The notes under the pieces are model-generated. The model had not been told where the DNA came from, ran no database searches, and worked only from the letters and a program-made list of their open reading frames with translations. Position numbers and translations under genes: made by a program. Shown in pieces: positions 20,237-28,974 of a DNA stretch of 37,650 nt; position 1 is the stretch's first letter; each line of letters opens with the position of its first letter. The stretch is from Chloroflexota bacterium. Its GTDB lineage: Bacteria; Chloroflexota; Dehalococcoidia; UBA2979. The DNA lies in the NCBI GenBank assembly GCA_009840945.1, contig VXMU01000034.1, positions 1 through 37,650 on the forward strand, written 5' to 3'.

Positions 20237-21210
20237 GGTGCGCCTCGCAGCGGCGCGCGCGGCGGCTCCGGCGGCGGCTCGTTCGAGAACTCGCGCGGCG
20301 GTCCGGCCGGGGCGCCCTCGTCGGCACGCACCTCGATGTGGTCGCCCACGAGGTCGACGCGGGCCCGCGTGCCGAGGCTGAGGTGCTCGGCGATCTCGCG
20401 CGGGATCTGCAGGCGGCCACTGCGGTCGACGACCGCGTACTCGTCGACCTCGTCGGCCGAGTCGCGGGCGAAGCGGGCGCGCCGCACGACCTCGGCGCTG
20501 GTCTTCCCGTCGCGGAACGCCACGATGCGGTGCACGCGGTCGATGATCGATGCATCGTGGGTGACGATCACGATCGTGACCCCGGTCAGTTCGTTCAGCT
20601 CCGTGAAGACGTCGAAGACCTCGGCCGCCGTGGCGTTGTCGAGCTCGCCCGTCGGCTCGTCCGCGAGCAGCAGGGGCGGGTCGTTGGCGAGCGCGACGGC
20701 GATGGCGACGCGCTGCTGCTCACCGCCTGAAAGCTGGTCCGGACGGTTGCGCTCCTTGTCGGCCAGTCCGACGCGGCCGAGCAGGTCGCGCGCCCGTGCG
20801 CGGGCTGCGCCGCGCGACGCGCCCTCGATGAGCATCGGCAGCTCGACGTTCTCGCGCGCGCCGAGGTAGGGGATGAGGTTGCGGCCGGTCTGCTGCCAGA
20901 CGAAGCCAACCTCGGTGCGGCGGTAGTCGACCAGCTCCTCGGTCGGCGTGGTGAGCAGGTCGCGACCGCCGACCTCGACCCGTCCGGCCGAAGCCTGGTC
21001 GAGGCCGGCGAAGATGTTAAGGAGCGTGCTCTTGCCCGAGCCCGACGCGCCGACGAGCGCCATCATCTCGCCGCGGTACACCTCCAGGTCGAGCCCGCGC
21101 AGCGCGACGACCTCGAGGTCCTCGGACTTGTAGATCTTGAAGACGTCCTCGCAGCGGATGTACGGCTGCTCGTCGTCGGCGATGCGCGGGTCGGGACGCT
21201 CGAGGGTCAT
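20233..21210 (-). CDS. ABC ATPase with C-terminal AbrB-like (swapped-hairpin) domain
   Basis: A 325-aa protein whose first ~230 residues are a LolD/MacB-type ATPase: Walker A GASGSGKST at 54-62, FVWQQTGRNLIPYLGARENV, LSGGEQQRVAIAVALANDPP, LLLADEPTGELD and IVTHDASIIDRV. From about 254 to 296 a short beta-hairpin unit, VVDRSGRLQIPREIAEHLSL then ARVDLVGDHIEVR, matches the SpoVT/AbrB-MazE fold, normally a DNA-binding dimerisation domain. A Pro-rich tail (about 297-325) follows. The AbrB part could tether the ATPase to DNA, regulate the operon, or serve only as a dimerisation module. Its start (ATG) overlaps the permease stop as ATGA, and its own stop overlaps the next gene as GTGA. Confidence 0.92.
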   Translation of the reverse strand: MTLERPDPRIADDEQPYIRCEDVFKIYKSEDLEVVALRGLDLEVYRGEMMALVGASGSGKSTLLNIFAGLDQASAGRVEVGGRDLLTTPTEELVDYRRTEVGFVWQQTGRNLIPYLGARENVELPMLIEGASRGAARARARDLLGRVGLADKERNRPDQLSGGEQQRVAIAVALANDPPLLLADEPTGELDNATAAEVFDVFTELNELTGVTIVIVTHDASIIDRVHRIVAFRDGKTSAEVVRRARFARDSADEVDEYAVVDRSGRLQIPREIAEHLSLGTRARVDLVGDHIEVRADEGAPAGPPREFSNEPPPEPPRAPLRGAP

Positions 21211-24200
21211 GCGTCACCCACCCGCAGCGCGCGGTGCAGCTGTAGGCGCACGTAGAGCAGCACGACGGCCATCACGGTCAGCACGAACACCGCCCCCAGG
21301 ATTCCCCACACCAGCACGATCTCCCACCGCGAGACGGCAAGCGCAAACGGCGGGAGCACCTCGGCGCCGCTTTCGTCGACGCCGAAGAAGTCCATCATCA
21401 GGCGTCCCACCTGCAAGCCTACGATCGTTCCGAGTCCCATCCCCGCCACCACGACGAAGAGGTGCTCCAGCAGCACCACGCCGAAGACCTGCGCGCGCGA
21501 GAACCCCAGCGTGCGCAGCACCGCGAACTCCAGCCTGCGCTGCTGCGCCGTCAGGTACGAGTAGATCAGGAACCCGATCGCCGAGAGCAGCAGCACCGCG
21601 GCGAACGAGATCGCGAGGATCCCCTCCCACCCCGCCGCGATCAGCGGGTCCTCTTCCTGCCGCGCCCGCTCGCCCTCGATGTCCAGGAGCACGCGCGGAT
21701 CGTACGCCGCGAGCGCGGCGCCGCTCGCGGCCGGGTCGTCCGAGGCGACCCACACGCTGTTGTAGCCGAGCGTCGTGGTGGGCAGGGAAGCGTTCGCGTC
21801 CACCTGCAGGCGGCTCGCGTGCATGAGCGCGAAGCCCTGCCGGCTGTTTGCGTCGAACGTCGGGAAGAGGTCGAACGAGCCCGCGTACGTGGCTTCGATA
21901 TTGGCGCCGCCGACGCTGAGCACGGCGTCGTCGCCGGGCTCCACCTGGAGCCGGCGCGCGGCCTCGCTCGACAGGTAGACGAGCGCGCGCCCGTTAGGAA
22001 TCGCCTGCCGGACCCCGCGACGCGAGGTCGGCTGCACCTCGTCGAGCCACTCGTAGCGCAGCGACGCGGTCGCGCCCGGCGGAGCGTCGGCGTCGGCCCG
22101 GATCCGGTCGTCGACGCGGCGCTGGAGCGTGCCCTGGAGCACCTCGAACCCCGGGTCCGTGAAGCGGTGGACGACCGTCGCGCCCTCGAACGGCGTCTCG
22201 TCGATATCGGGGCGACCGCGCTCGAACGGCCTGCTGGGTGGCAGGGGCGAGGTCATCGCAGGGCCGAGCAGGATCACGCCACGCTGCGCACCGATGGTGC
22301 TGCGCGTGTAGGTGATGACCGACTGCAGCGCGATCGGTGTCTCCAGGCGAGCGGCGAGCGAGCTGCCCGTGCGGCCCCGGAGCTGCTGGAGGTCCACCGA
22401 GAAGAAGCGCCACTCCTCCGTCGCCGGGTCCGTGGGACTGACCGAGCCCAGCCATCCCGATGCGAGCTGCCCGTTGGCGTCGCGGAACACGGCGATCAGG
22501 TCCATGCGGGCGCGGATGTCGGGCAGCTTCGCCCACACGCCGAACTGTCGCGCGTCGGCCGGCAGCGTGACGTACTCCATCGATGTCTCGTTGGTGGCGA
22601 GGTGCTCGAGCATCTCGTCGAGCGAGCTGCCGGCGAAGTCCGGGCGGAACCACGCGACCTCCCCGAAGCTCTCGGGATCGACTCCTAGGATCTCGAGCCG
22701 CGCGTTCACGTCGTTCGCGGAGATCGAGCCGCCCTCGCGGATGACCGGGCTGACGATGCGCCCGGGGATGGCGTCGAGGGCCGCGACGAAGGCGTCATCG
22801 CCCTGGCGGGCGAGGGCACGCAGTTCCGTCCCGCGCGCGTCCGCGCCGACGGCGTAGCGGGTGCGGTCGTCGTACGAGCGGTCGAGGGTGGCGGAGAACG
22901 TCGCGCCGAACATGCCGACGCCCGTGGCGAGCATGAGCATCAGGATCAGGCGCGAGTAGTGCGTCGGGTTGCGCGCCAGCGCGCGCGTGCCGACGAGCAG
23001 CCACACGCCGCGGGAGCGCGCGACGAGCCACGCGACGAGCCGCAGCGCGAGCGGGAAGAGCCGCAGGAACACGATCCCGGCGGTCAGCATCGCCACGGCG
23101 GGTGTGGCGAGCAGGAAGGGGTCGGCGTGCGGGTCGCCGAAGAGCGGCTCGTCGAACAGGCTGTCCTCGCGCCGCAGCCGCCAGAACACCATCGCGAGCA
23201 CGACGACGAGCGCCACGTCGAGGTAGTAGCGCAGGAAGAGCGGCGCGCGCCGCGGGCGCGCCTGCCCGTGCTTGAACCCCACCACCGTCTGCCGTGTCGC
23301 CTGCCAGGCCGGGACCATGAAGGAGACGAACGCCAGCAGCGCGCCCCCGCCGGCCAGCAGGAACGAGAGGCCGGACAGGTGCACATCGAGCGGCGCGCCG
23401 CCCGAGAGGTCGGCGAACGCGGGCGTGGGCCCGAGCGCCGCGATCGCAGTCGCCGCGATCGGCGGCCCGGTCGCGACGGCAAGCGCGGCGAGCAGCGCAC
23501 CCTCGAAGCCGTACTGGACCAGCAGCTGCGCCGTGGTCGCGCCGCGGCTGCGCAGCGTCGCGATCTCCTCGGCCTGCCGCTCCAGCAGCATCGTCGAGAC
23601 GACGAGGAGGTAGTAGGCGACCACGCCGCCGATCTGGAGCAGCAGCACGAAGAGCGGGATGCGGACGAAGAAGAGCTTGTCGTCGAACTCCTCGAGGACC
23701 TCGACGAGGTCTGTCTCCACGCGCAGCAGGTTCTCCGTCGCGCCCAGGCGCGCCTCGAGCCGCTCGAGGGCTGCCGCGACCGGCTGCGCGTTGCGCGAGT
23801 TCAGCTGCTGCCGGTCCACCTGGTAGATGTCGATGTAGCGCGCCGTCATCGACGGCAGCGCCCGGGCCGGCGCGCCGAAGAAGCCCTCTTGCGACATAAA
23901 GAGCGTGTAGGTCGGCCACGACGCCGTCTGCGCGTCGAGCAGGTCCGTCCGGCCGCCCCAGTAGCGGTCGCCGAGGTCGTTGGCTTCGAGGAGCCCGACC
24001 ACGACGGCGGAGATCGACCCGAGGGCGTTGCTCCACGACGGGTGCAGCTCGATGCGGTCGCCGACGCCGAAGCCGTTCGCCCGTGCGGTCTCCGCGCCCA
24101 ACAGCACCTCGATCGCGCCGTCCGCTGCCGCGCCGCCCTGTGAGGGGAGCTCGCCTGCGGTGAGCGTGGCGTGGGCGAGCAGGTCGGTGCGGAAGCGCAG

Positions 24201-24590
24201 GTTCGCCCTCGGGCGCGCGTCGTCGTCGAGGTCGGGCACGGCGCCGGGTTCGGTCGGATAGAAGGTGGCGGTCGTGCCCTGCCGCACCACTGCGCCGCGC
24301 GCCGCGCCGAGCGTGGCGTCCACCCGGCGGTCGATGCGGGCGCGTGACTCCTCGTAGAGCGGGGCGCGGATGGCCGTGTTCGTCTGCAAGACGCGCACGT
24401 CCAGGTCGTGCACGGACTCGGCTTCGAGCGCGTGCTCCAGCCCGAGGTCGCGGATCGCGTCGGCGTAGATGACGGTGGAGGAGAGGATCGCGCCCGCGAT
24501 CAGCGTCCCGATGACGACGCTGACGAGCAGCCGCCAGTTGCCGAGCATGCGGCGGAGGACGATCACCGGGAGCGAACGGAAGTGCCGCAC
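21207..24590 (-). CDS. Large FtsX-type ABC permease (1127 aa)
   Basis: An integral membrane permease of the FtsX/LolC/MacB superfamily with about ten membrane segments. One lies at residues 21-43 and is followed by an extracytoplasmic domain of about 265 residues. A central membrane bundle spans about 308-565, a second long extracytoplasmic domain about 566-985, and three final segments are near 986-1012, 1035-1060 and 1088-1114. The layout suggests two fused FtsX units. Within the second domain (about 685-775), RMDLIAVFRDANGQLASGW and WRFFSVDLQQL resemble a carbohydrate-binding jelly roll. The start is GTG with a TAGAAT box 7 nt upstream and no Shine-Dalgarno sequence. The substrate is unknown; relatives export lipoproteins, peptides or drugs, or transmit force to envelope enzymes. 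Confidence 0.88.
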   Translation of the reverse strand: MRHFRSLPVIVLRRMLGNWRLLVSVVIGTLIAGAILSSTVIYADAIRDLGLEHALEAESVHDLDVRVLQTNTAIRAPLYEESRARIDRRVDATLGAARGAVVRQGTTATFYPTEPGAVPDLDDDARPRANLRFRTDLLAHATLTAGELPSQGGAAADGAIEVLLGAETARANGFGVGDRIELHPSWSNALGSISAVVVGLLEANDLGDRYWGGRTDLLDAQTASWPTYTLFMSQEGFFGAPARALPSMTARYIDIYQVDRQQLNSRNAQPVAAALERLEARLGATENLLRVETDLVEVLEEFDDKLFFVRIPLFVLLLQIGGVVAYYLLVVSTMLLERQAEEIATLRSRGATTAQLLVQYGFEGALLAALAVATGPPIAATAIAALGPTPAFADLSGGAPLDVHLSGLSFLLAGGGALLAFVSFMVPAWQATRQTVVGFKHGQARPRRAPLFLRYYLDVALVVVLAMVFWRLRREDSLFDEPLFGDPHADPFLLATPAVAMLTAGIVFLRLFPLALRLVAWLVARSRGVWLLVGTRALARNPTHYSRLILMLMLATGVGMFGATFSATLDRSYDDRTRYAVGADARGTELRALARQGDDAFVAALDAIPGRIVSPVIREGGSISANDVNARLEILGVDPESFGEVAWFRPDFAGSSLDEMLEHLATNETSMEYVTLPADARQFGVWAKLPDIRARMDLIAVFRDANGQLASGWLGSVSPTDPATEEWRFFSVDLQQLRGRTGSSLAARLETPIALQSVITYTRSTIGAQRGVILLGPAMTSPLPPSRPFERGRPDIDETPFEGATVVHRFTDPGFEVLQGTLQRRVDDRIRADADAPPGATASLRYEWLDEVQPTSRRGVRQAIPNGRALVYLSSEAARRLQVEPGDDAVLSVGGANIEATYAGSFDLFPTFDANSRQGFALMHASRLQVDANASLPTTTLGYNSVWVASDDPAASGAALAAYDPRVLLDIEGERARQEEDPLIAAGWEGILAISFAAVLLLSAIGFLIYSYLTAQQRRLEFAVLRTLGFSRAQVFGVVLLEHLFVVVAGMGLGTIVGLQVGRLMMDFFGVDESGAEVLPPFALAVSRWEIVLVWGILGAVFVLTVMAVVLLYVRLQLHRALRVGDA

Positions 24591-24597
24591 GGAGACG

Positions 24598-24603
24598 ATT
24601 CTA
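24598..24603 (-). promoter_or_regulatory. -10 box, leaderless-type, for the minus-strand permease operon
   Basis: On the minus strand TAGAAT (24603 down to 24598) ends 7 nt before the GTG start at 24590. There is no ribosome binding site. It faces away from the matching box at 24674, so the 95-nt gap carries two divergent promoters. Confidence 0.5.
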
Positions 24604-24673
24604 CGGAGAGTCGACCCTAGGCGGCTCGTCCCGCGCTGTCGCGGTGCTGGTGCCCGTGGGGCGCGGGCGGGCC

Positions 24674-24679
24674 TAGACT
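24674..24679 (+). promoter_or_regulatory. -10 box, leaderless-type, for the plus-strand permease
   Basis: TAGACT ends 6 nt before the GTG start at 24686. No Shine-Dalgarno sequence or recognisable -35 box is present. Confidence 0.5.
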
Positions 24680-24685
24680 GGCTGC

Positions 24686-27600
24686 GTGGGCGAGCTCTTC
24701 TCGATATGGCAGTACGCGCTGCGGCGTTTCGCCGCGAGCTGGACGCTCATGCTGCTGCTCGCCGTGGGCGCGCTCCTCGCCACCACGCTGCTCGCCACCG
24801 CACCCATCTACACCGACGCCATGTCCGACGTCGGGCTGCGCTTCCGCCTCGACCGTGAGCTCGACCGGCCGAGCGAGCGCGTCCCGAGCCTCGCCGTCGA
24901 CCGCCTGCGCCTCGCCGACCCGGTCCAGCTCGCGCGGACACGGGCGTTCGAGGAGGTCACGGAGGCGCGCGTCGGCTGGCTCGGCCACGAGGTCCTGACC
25001 GAGCAGCGCTCCGACCCGCTGACCCTGCGCTTCGTGGACGACACCCGCGACCCGTGGCGCGCGCGGCTCATCCACCTCGGCGGCTACGCCCACCACGTCG
25101 AGGTCGTCGCGGGGCGTCTGCCCGCGCCGGGCGCGACCACCGCCGAGGTCGTGCTGCTCGAGGCGTTCGGGAGCGTGGCGGCGCTCGGCGAGCGCGTGCA
25201 GCTCACCGCGCGCCCCTTCCACGACTGCCGCCGCGTCCCGGCGTCCGAGGACGAGAACGTGGCGGCCGAGGAGGTGCGGTGCCAGCCCACCACCTTCGTG
25301 CGGACGAGCATCGAGGCGGAGGTCGTCGGCTTCGTCCGCCCGAACGCCCCCGACGACCTGCGCTGGCAGATGTTCGAGGACCGCGCGCTGGCGCCCGGCG
25401 GGCCGGGGCAGCCCGACGACGAGCCACAGTGGATGCCGCTGCTCACATCGGGCGAGTACTTCAACGGCGCGCTCACCGTGCAGATGCCGGAGCTGCTCTC
25501 GCGCCACAGCGTCGGCATCGTCGCCGACCTCGGTGGCCTCGCCGTGCGCGACGTGCCGCGCGCGCTCGACGACCTCCGCGCCTGGCCGCGCGACGTGCGC
25601 GACGAGCTGGACCTGGAGGCCGGCGGCCGCATCGAGTTCGCCGACGCGCTTGCGCAGTTCCGCAACGCGAGCACGTTCTCGCAGGTGCCGCTGCTGCTGC
25701 TCCTGTTGCAGGTGGCGGGCGTCGTGGGCTTCTACCTCGTCGTCGTCACCTCGATGGCGCGCGCGCGGCAGGCGCAGGAGGTCGCGGTCTACCGCAGCCG
25801 CGGCGCCAGCACCTCGCAGCTACTGGGCGTCAACCTCGTCGAGGGGCTGCTGATCGCCGTGCCCGCGGCGCTCCTCGGCCCGCTGCTCGCGAGGCTCGCC
25901 GTGGGCGCGCTCGGCTATACGCCGGCTTTCTCGAACATCACGGGCGGGGAGCCGCTGCGCGCGTCCGTCAACGAGGACGCGTTCCTGCTGGCCGCGGGCG
26001 GCGCGGCACTGGCCCTCGCCGCGATGCTGCTGCCCACGGTCGGCGCTGTGCGGCAGGCCATCGCCGACACGACGCGGGAGCAGGCACGCCCCGCGGAGCG
26101 CGGCTGGTTCCGGCGCTACCACCTCGACCTCGCGCTCGTGGCGCTGGCCGCGTTCCTGTTCTGGCAGCTCGACCGCCGGGGCGCGGTCTTCGACCCGCAG
26201 TCGGTCGGGGGCTGGCAGGCCGACCCGCTGCTCCTGCTCTCGCCCCTCGTGATGACCGCCGCGGCGGCAGCGATGGTGCTGCGGCTCTACTCGCCGGCGC
26301 TGCGGCTGGCGGCGTGGCTGCTGCGCCCGCTGCGAGGCATCACCGTCACGCTCGGCATCGGCCGCGCGGGCCGCGACCCCGCGACCGGCGCGCGCCTCCT
26401 CCTGCTCGTGCTCACGGCGATCGCCGTCGGCGCCTTCGCCGCCTCGTACGCCCCCACCGTCGCCCAGTCGTTCGAGGACCGCGCCTACTACGAGCACGGC
26501 CCCGACATGCGGACGGCGGTCGCGGACTTCGACCTCCCTGCGGGCAGCGAGGGACTCGACCGCCTGCGCGCCGTCGATGGCGTCGAGCAGGCGGTCGTGG
26601 TGCACCGCGGCTCCATCGGCGTGCCGCGCGGCGGCGCGATACCGCTCCTCGCCGTCCAGGACGGGTCGGCCGCCGCGTCGATGCTCTCGTTCCGCGACGA
26701 CTTCGCCGACGAGTCGCCCGCGGAGCTGCTCCGCCACCTCGATCTCGGCGTGCCGATCGACGGTGGGCGAGCGTTGCCGGACGACACGGTCGCCCTGCTC
26801 CTCTACGGCTACAGCGAGGAGCAGCCGCGCATCGCGAGGCTGCGCGCCTCGATCCGCGATGGCAACGGCGACTACCACGTCGAGATGTTCAGCGGGCTCG
26901 AGGCTGGCGCCTGGACGGAGCTGCGCGTCGAGCTCCCACCGGGCCTCACCCCGCCGCTCACGCTCGCAAGCGTGTGGTTCACGGACCGGCGCGTGCTGGT
27001 GCACGGCGACGGCGCGATCTACTTCGACGACCTGCTGGCCGTCCGCGCGAGCGGCGCGACCGAGGTCATCGACGACTTCGACGACCAGTTCGGCTGGGCG
27101 ATGTTCTCCCAGCCCGGCGCCGCGGAGACGTTCGGACCCTCGGACGAGCGCGCCCGGTCCCGCCCGCGGTCGGCGCGCTGGACGTGGACGCGCGAGGTCG
27201 ACGAACGCTCCCGCGTGCTCGCTCCCGAGGGCCCCGGCGTCCCGCTGAACGCGATCTTCAGCGAGCGCGCGCTGGCGCTCTTCGGCGTGCAGCCCGGGGA
27301 GCGCACCTACGGGTTCCTCGGCGAGCGGTTCGCCATCCCGCTGATCGTGCGGAGCAGCGCGGGGATGTTCCCCACGCTCGACCCCGCGCAGGGCTTCGTC
27401 GTCGTGGACTACGAGCAGTTCCGTGCGGTCGCGGGGATGCTCGGAGCGCGCGGCCAGCAGGTACCGACGGAGCTGTGGGTGGACTTCGCCGCGGGCGTCC
27501 CGCTCGCGCAGCAGGAGGCCATCGCGGAGCAGACGCGCGACAGCGACTGGATGGGATTCGTCACCGGCGAGCCCCTGCTGCTCGCTGAGCGCCTCGACGA

Positions 27601-28051
27601 GATCGCCTCGGACCCCACGACGCAGGCGTCCGGCAGCGGCATCCTGCTGCTCGCCTTCGCCGGCGCCATGGGCGCCGCCGTGCTCGGGTTCGTCGTCTCG
27701 CTCGCGATCACGCTGCAGGGCCGGACGCTCGAGGTGGCCGTGCTTCGCTCGCTCGGCGCGTCGACGCGCGGACTGCTCCGCGCGCTGGTCTTCGAGTGGG
27801 GCGTCGTACTGGTGTTCGGCGCCGTGATCGGCGTCCTGCTCGGCCGCTGGATCTCGCTGCTGATGCTCCAGTTCCTCGAGGTCACCGAGACGGGCGACCC
27901 GGTGGTGCCTGCGTTCGCCGTCGAGACGGAATGGCGGCTGCTGGCGACGGGCATCGCGCTGCTGGGCGTGGCGGCGGCCGTGACGCTGTGGGCGACGTGG
28001 CGCGCCGTGCTGCGTCGAGGCGTCGCGGACGCGCTGCGGCTGATGCAGTAG
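24686..28051 (+). CDS. Large FtsX-type ABC permease, divergent paralogue (1121 aa)
   Basis: A second permease with the same length and layout as the one on the minus strand. An N-terminal membrane segment at about 17-40 (MLLLAVGALLATTLLATAPI) ends in the shared IYTDAMSDVGL/IYADAIRDLGL motif. A first extracytoplasmic domain is followed by a central bundle from about residue 332, a second extracytoplasmic domain, and three C-terminal segments. A region at about 705-795 (IRDGNGDYHVEMFSGLEAG, then GAIYFDDLLAVRASG) looks like a jelly-roll carbohydrate-binding fold, in the same place as in the paralogue. The C-terminal FtsX domain begins near 980 (GILLLAFAGAMGAAVLGFVV). No ATPase gene lies on this strand, so it probably uses one or both ATPases of the divergent operon, perhaps as a heterodimeric permease with its paralogue. 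Confidence 0.88.
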   Translation: MGELFSIWQYALRRFAASWTLMLLLAVGALLATTLLATAPIYTDAMSDVGLRFRLDRELDRPSERVPSLAVDRLRLADPVQLARTRAFEEVTEARVGWLGHEVLTEQRSDPLTLRFVDDTRDPWRARLIHLGGYAHHVEVVAGRLPAPGATTAEVVLLEAFGSVAALGERVQLTARPFHDCRRVPASEDENVAAEEVRCQPTTFVRTSIEAEVVGFVRPNAPDDLRWQMFEDRALAPGGPGQPDDEPQWMPLLTSGEYFNGALTVQMPELLSRHSVGIVADLGGLAVRDVPRALDDLRAWPRDVRDELDLEAGGRIEFADALAQFRNASTFSQVPLLLLLLQVAGVVGFYLVVVTSMARARQAQEVAVYRSRGASTSQLLGVNLVEGLLIAVPAALLGPLLARLAVGALGYTPAFSNITGGEPLRASVNEDAFLLAAGGAALALAAMLLPTVGAVRQAIADTTREQARPAERGWFRRYHLDLALVALAAFLFWQLDRRGAVFDPQSVGGWQADPLLLLSPLVMTAAAAAMVLRLYSPALRLAAWLLRPLRGITVTLGIGRAGRDPATGARLLLLVLTAIAVGAFAASYAPTVAQSFEDRAYYEHGPDMRTAVADFDLPAGSEGLDRLRAVDGVEQAVVVHRGSIGVPRGGAIPLLAVQDGSAAASMLSFRDDFADESPAELLRHLDLGVPIDGGRALPDDTVALLLYGYSEEQPRIARLRASIRDGNGDYHVEMFSGLEAGAWTELRVELPPGLTPPLTLASVWFTDRRVLVHGDGAIYFDDLLAVRASGATEVIDDFDDQFGWAMFSQPGAAETFGPSDERARSRPRSARWTWTREVDERSRVLAPEGPGVPLNAIFSERALALFGVQPGERTYGFLGERFAIPLIVRSSAGMFPTLDPAQGFVVVDYEQFRAVAGMLGARGQQVPTELWVDFAAGVPLAQQEAIAEQTRDSDWMGFVTGEPLLLAERLDEIASDPTTQASGSGILLLAFAGAMGAAVLGFVVSLAITLQGRTLEVAVLRSLGASTRGLLRALVFEWGVVLVFGAVIGVLLGRWISLLMLQFLEVTETGDPVVPAFAVETEWRLLATGIALLGVAAAVTLWATWRAVLRRGVADALRLMQ

Positions 28052-28078
28052 GGGACGGCGAGGAGGACGGGAGACGCG

Positions 28079-28480
28079 ATGTTGGTGTGGCGCTGGCGCT
28101 CCGTGATCACGACGTGTGTCGTGCTCGCCGCCGTCTTCGCGGCGGGGGCCGCCGTCGGCTTCCTGCTGGAGCACGAGCCCGCCCCGGACGACCGGCACAT
28201 CTCGATCAGCCGCCCCCTGCAGCCACCCCCCGGCGAGACGCTCCTCGCGGGTGAAGTGGTCGCCGTCGACGGCGGCAGCATCGAGCTGCGGACACTGAGC
28301 GGCGTCGTGCGAGTCGGACTCGCCTCGGACGCCGCGATCGAGGAGCTCCGTCGCGTGGCGGAGTCGCACTTCGAGCCCGGCGACGTGGTGAACCTGGGCG
28401 GCGAGCAGGGCGAGTTCGGCCTTGTCGTGACCGGCGTCGTGGCGCTCGAACCCGCCGAAGGGCAGGAGGCGTCCCGGTGA
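28079..28480 (+). CDS. Small membrane-anchored beta-rich protein of the FtsX locus
   Basis: A 133-aa protein with one N-terminal membrane segment (about 8-28, VITTCVVLAAVFAAGAAVGF), a Pro-rich spacer, and a compact domain from about 58: GEVVAVDGGSIELRTLSGVV, then FEPGDVVNLGG and VVTGVVALEP. This strand pattern resembles small OB-like domains of the DUF5666 kind, but I cannot assign it firmly. The ATG has a good GGAGGACGGGAG leader and lies 27 nt after the permease stop, so it belongs to that operon. It is predicted to sit outside the membrane next to the permease, perhaps as an accessory subunit. Confidence 0.72.
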   Translation: MLVWRWRSVITTCVVLAAVFAAGAAVGFLLEHEPAPDDRHISISRPLQPPPGETLLAGEVVAVDGGSIELRTLSGVVRVGLASDAAIEELRRVAESHFEPGDVVNLGGEQGEFGLVVTGVVALEPAEGQEASR

Positions 28481-28965
28481 GTGCGCGGTCTGCCGGGCAG
28501 ACGCAGCGTGCGCCGTGGCTGCTGGTCGCGGCGGTGACCGTCGCCGCCCTCGTGGCGGCCGCCCTCGCGGGGCTCGTGCTCGGCCGCTGGGCCGGCGAGC
28601 GTGCGAGCGCGCCGACGGTCGTCGAGCTGGTGATCGAGGATCCGGCGCTGGCTGCCGCCGACGCCGACGAGGGCTGGACTACGCCGGGCGGGTTCACGGG
28701 CTTCGGCGGTCTGCCCGCGCTGCCGGGCGAGGTCTGGCGCGCCGCACACGTCGTCGCCTCGGAGCCCGGCCGCCTCGTGATCACCTCGGGTGGCGCGACG
28801 ACGACGATCGACTACCGCGCGCCCTCGCGCCTCTTCGAGATCGCGCCCATCGACGCGGTCGAGGCGGGTGACGTCGTCGTCGTGCGGATCGTGGACGGCG
28901 TCGCCGCGGCGGTGCTCATCGTGCCGCCGGACGTGGAAGAGGGCGGTGGGTCGGGCTCGCGGTAG
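28477..28965 (+). CDS. Second small membrane-anchored beta-rich protein of the FtsX locus
   Basis: A 162-aa protein with a membrane segment at about 14-37 (WLLVAAVTVAALVAAALAGL). A linker rich in Asp/Ala and Gly follows, then a beta-rich end: WRAAHVVASEPGRLVITSGG, TTTIDYRAPSRLFEIAPIDA and VEAGDVVVVRIVDG. Layout and the E(A/P)GDVV motif resemble the preceding protein, suggesting distant paralogues. The GTG start overlaps the preceding stop by 4 nt, so the two are co-translated. Function is unknown. Confidence 0.72.
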   Translation: MSARSAGQTQRAPWLLVAAVTVAALVAAALAGLVLGRWAGERASAPTVVELVIEDPALAAADADEGWTTPGGFTGFGGLPALPGEVWRAAHVVASEPGRLVITSGGATTTIDYRAPSRLFEIAPIDAVEAGDVVVVRIVDGVAAAVLIVPPDVEEGGGSGSR

Positions 28966-28968
28966 ACT
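28963..28968 (+). promoter_or_regulatory. -10 box, leaderless-type, for the 67-aa orphan
   Basis: TAGACT, identical to the box at 24674, ends 6 nt before the GTG at 28975. It overlaps the stop codon of the preceding gene. Confidence 0.45.
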
Positions 28969-28974
28969 CTGGCG

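Noticed and set aside
25820-28369. 849-codon minus-strand open frame opposite the plus-strand permease
   Set aside because: Low-complexity His/Arg/Glu/Gln-rich translation with no motifs; shadow of the permease frame.
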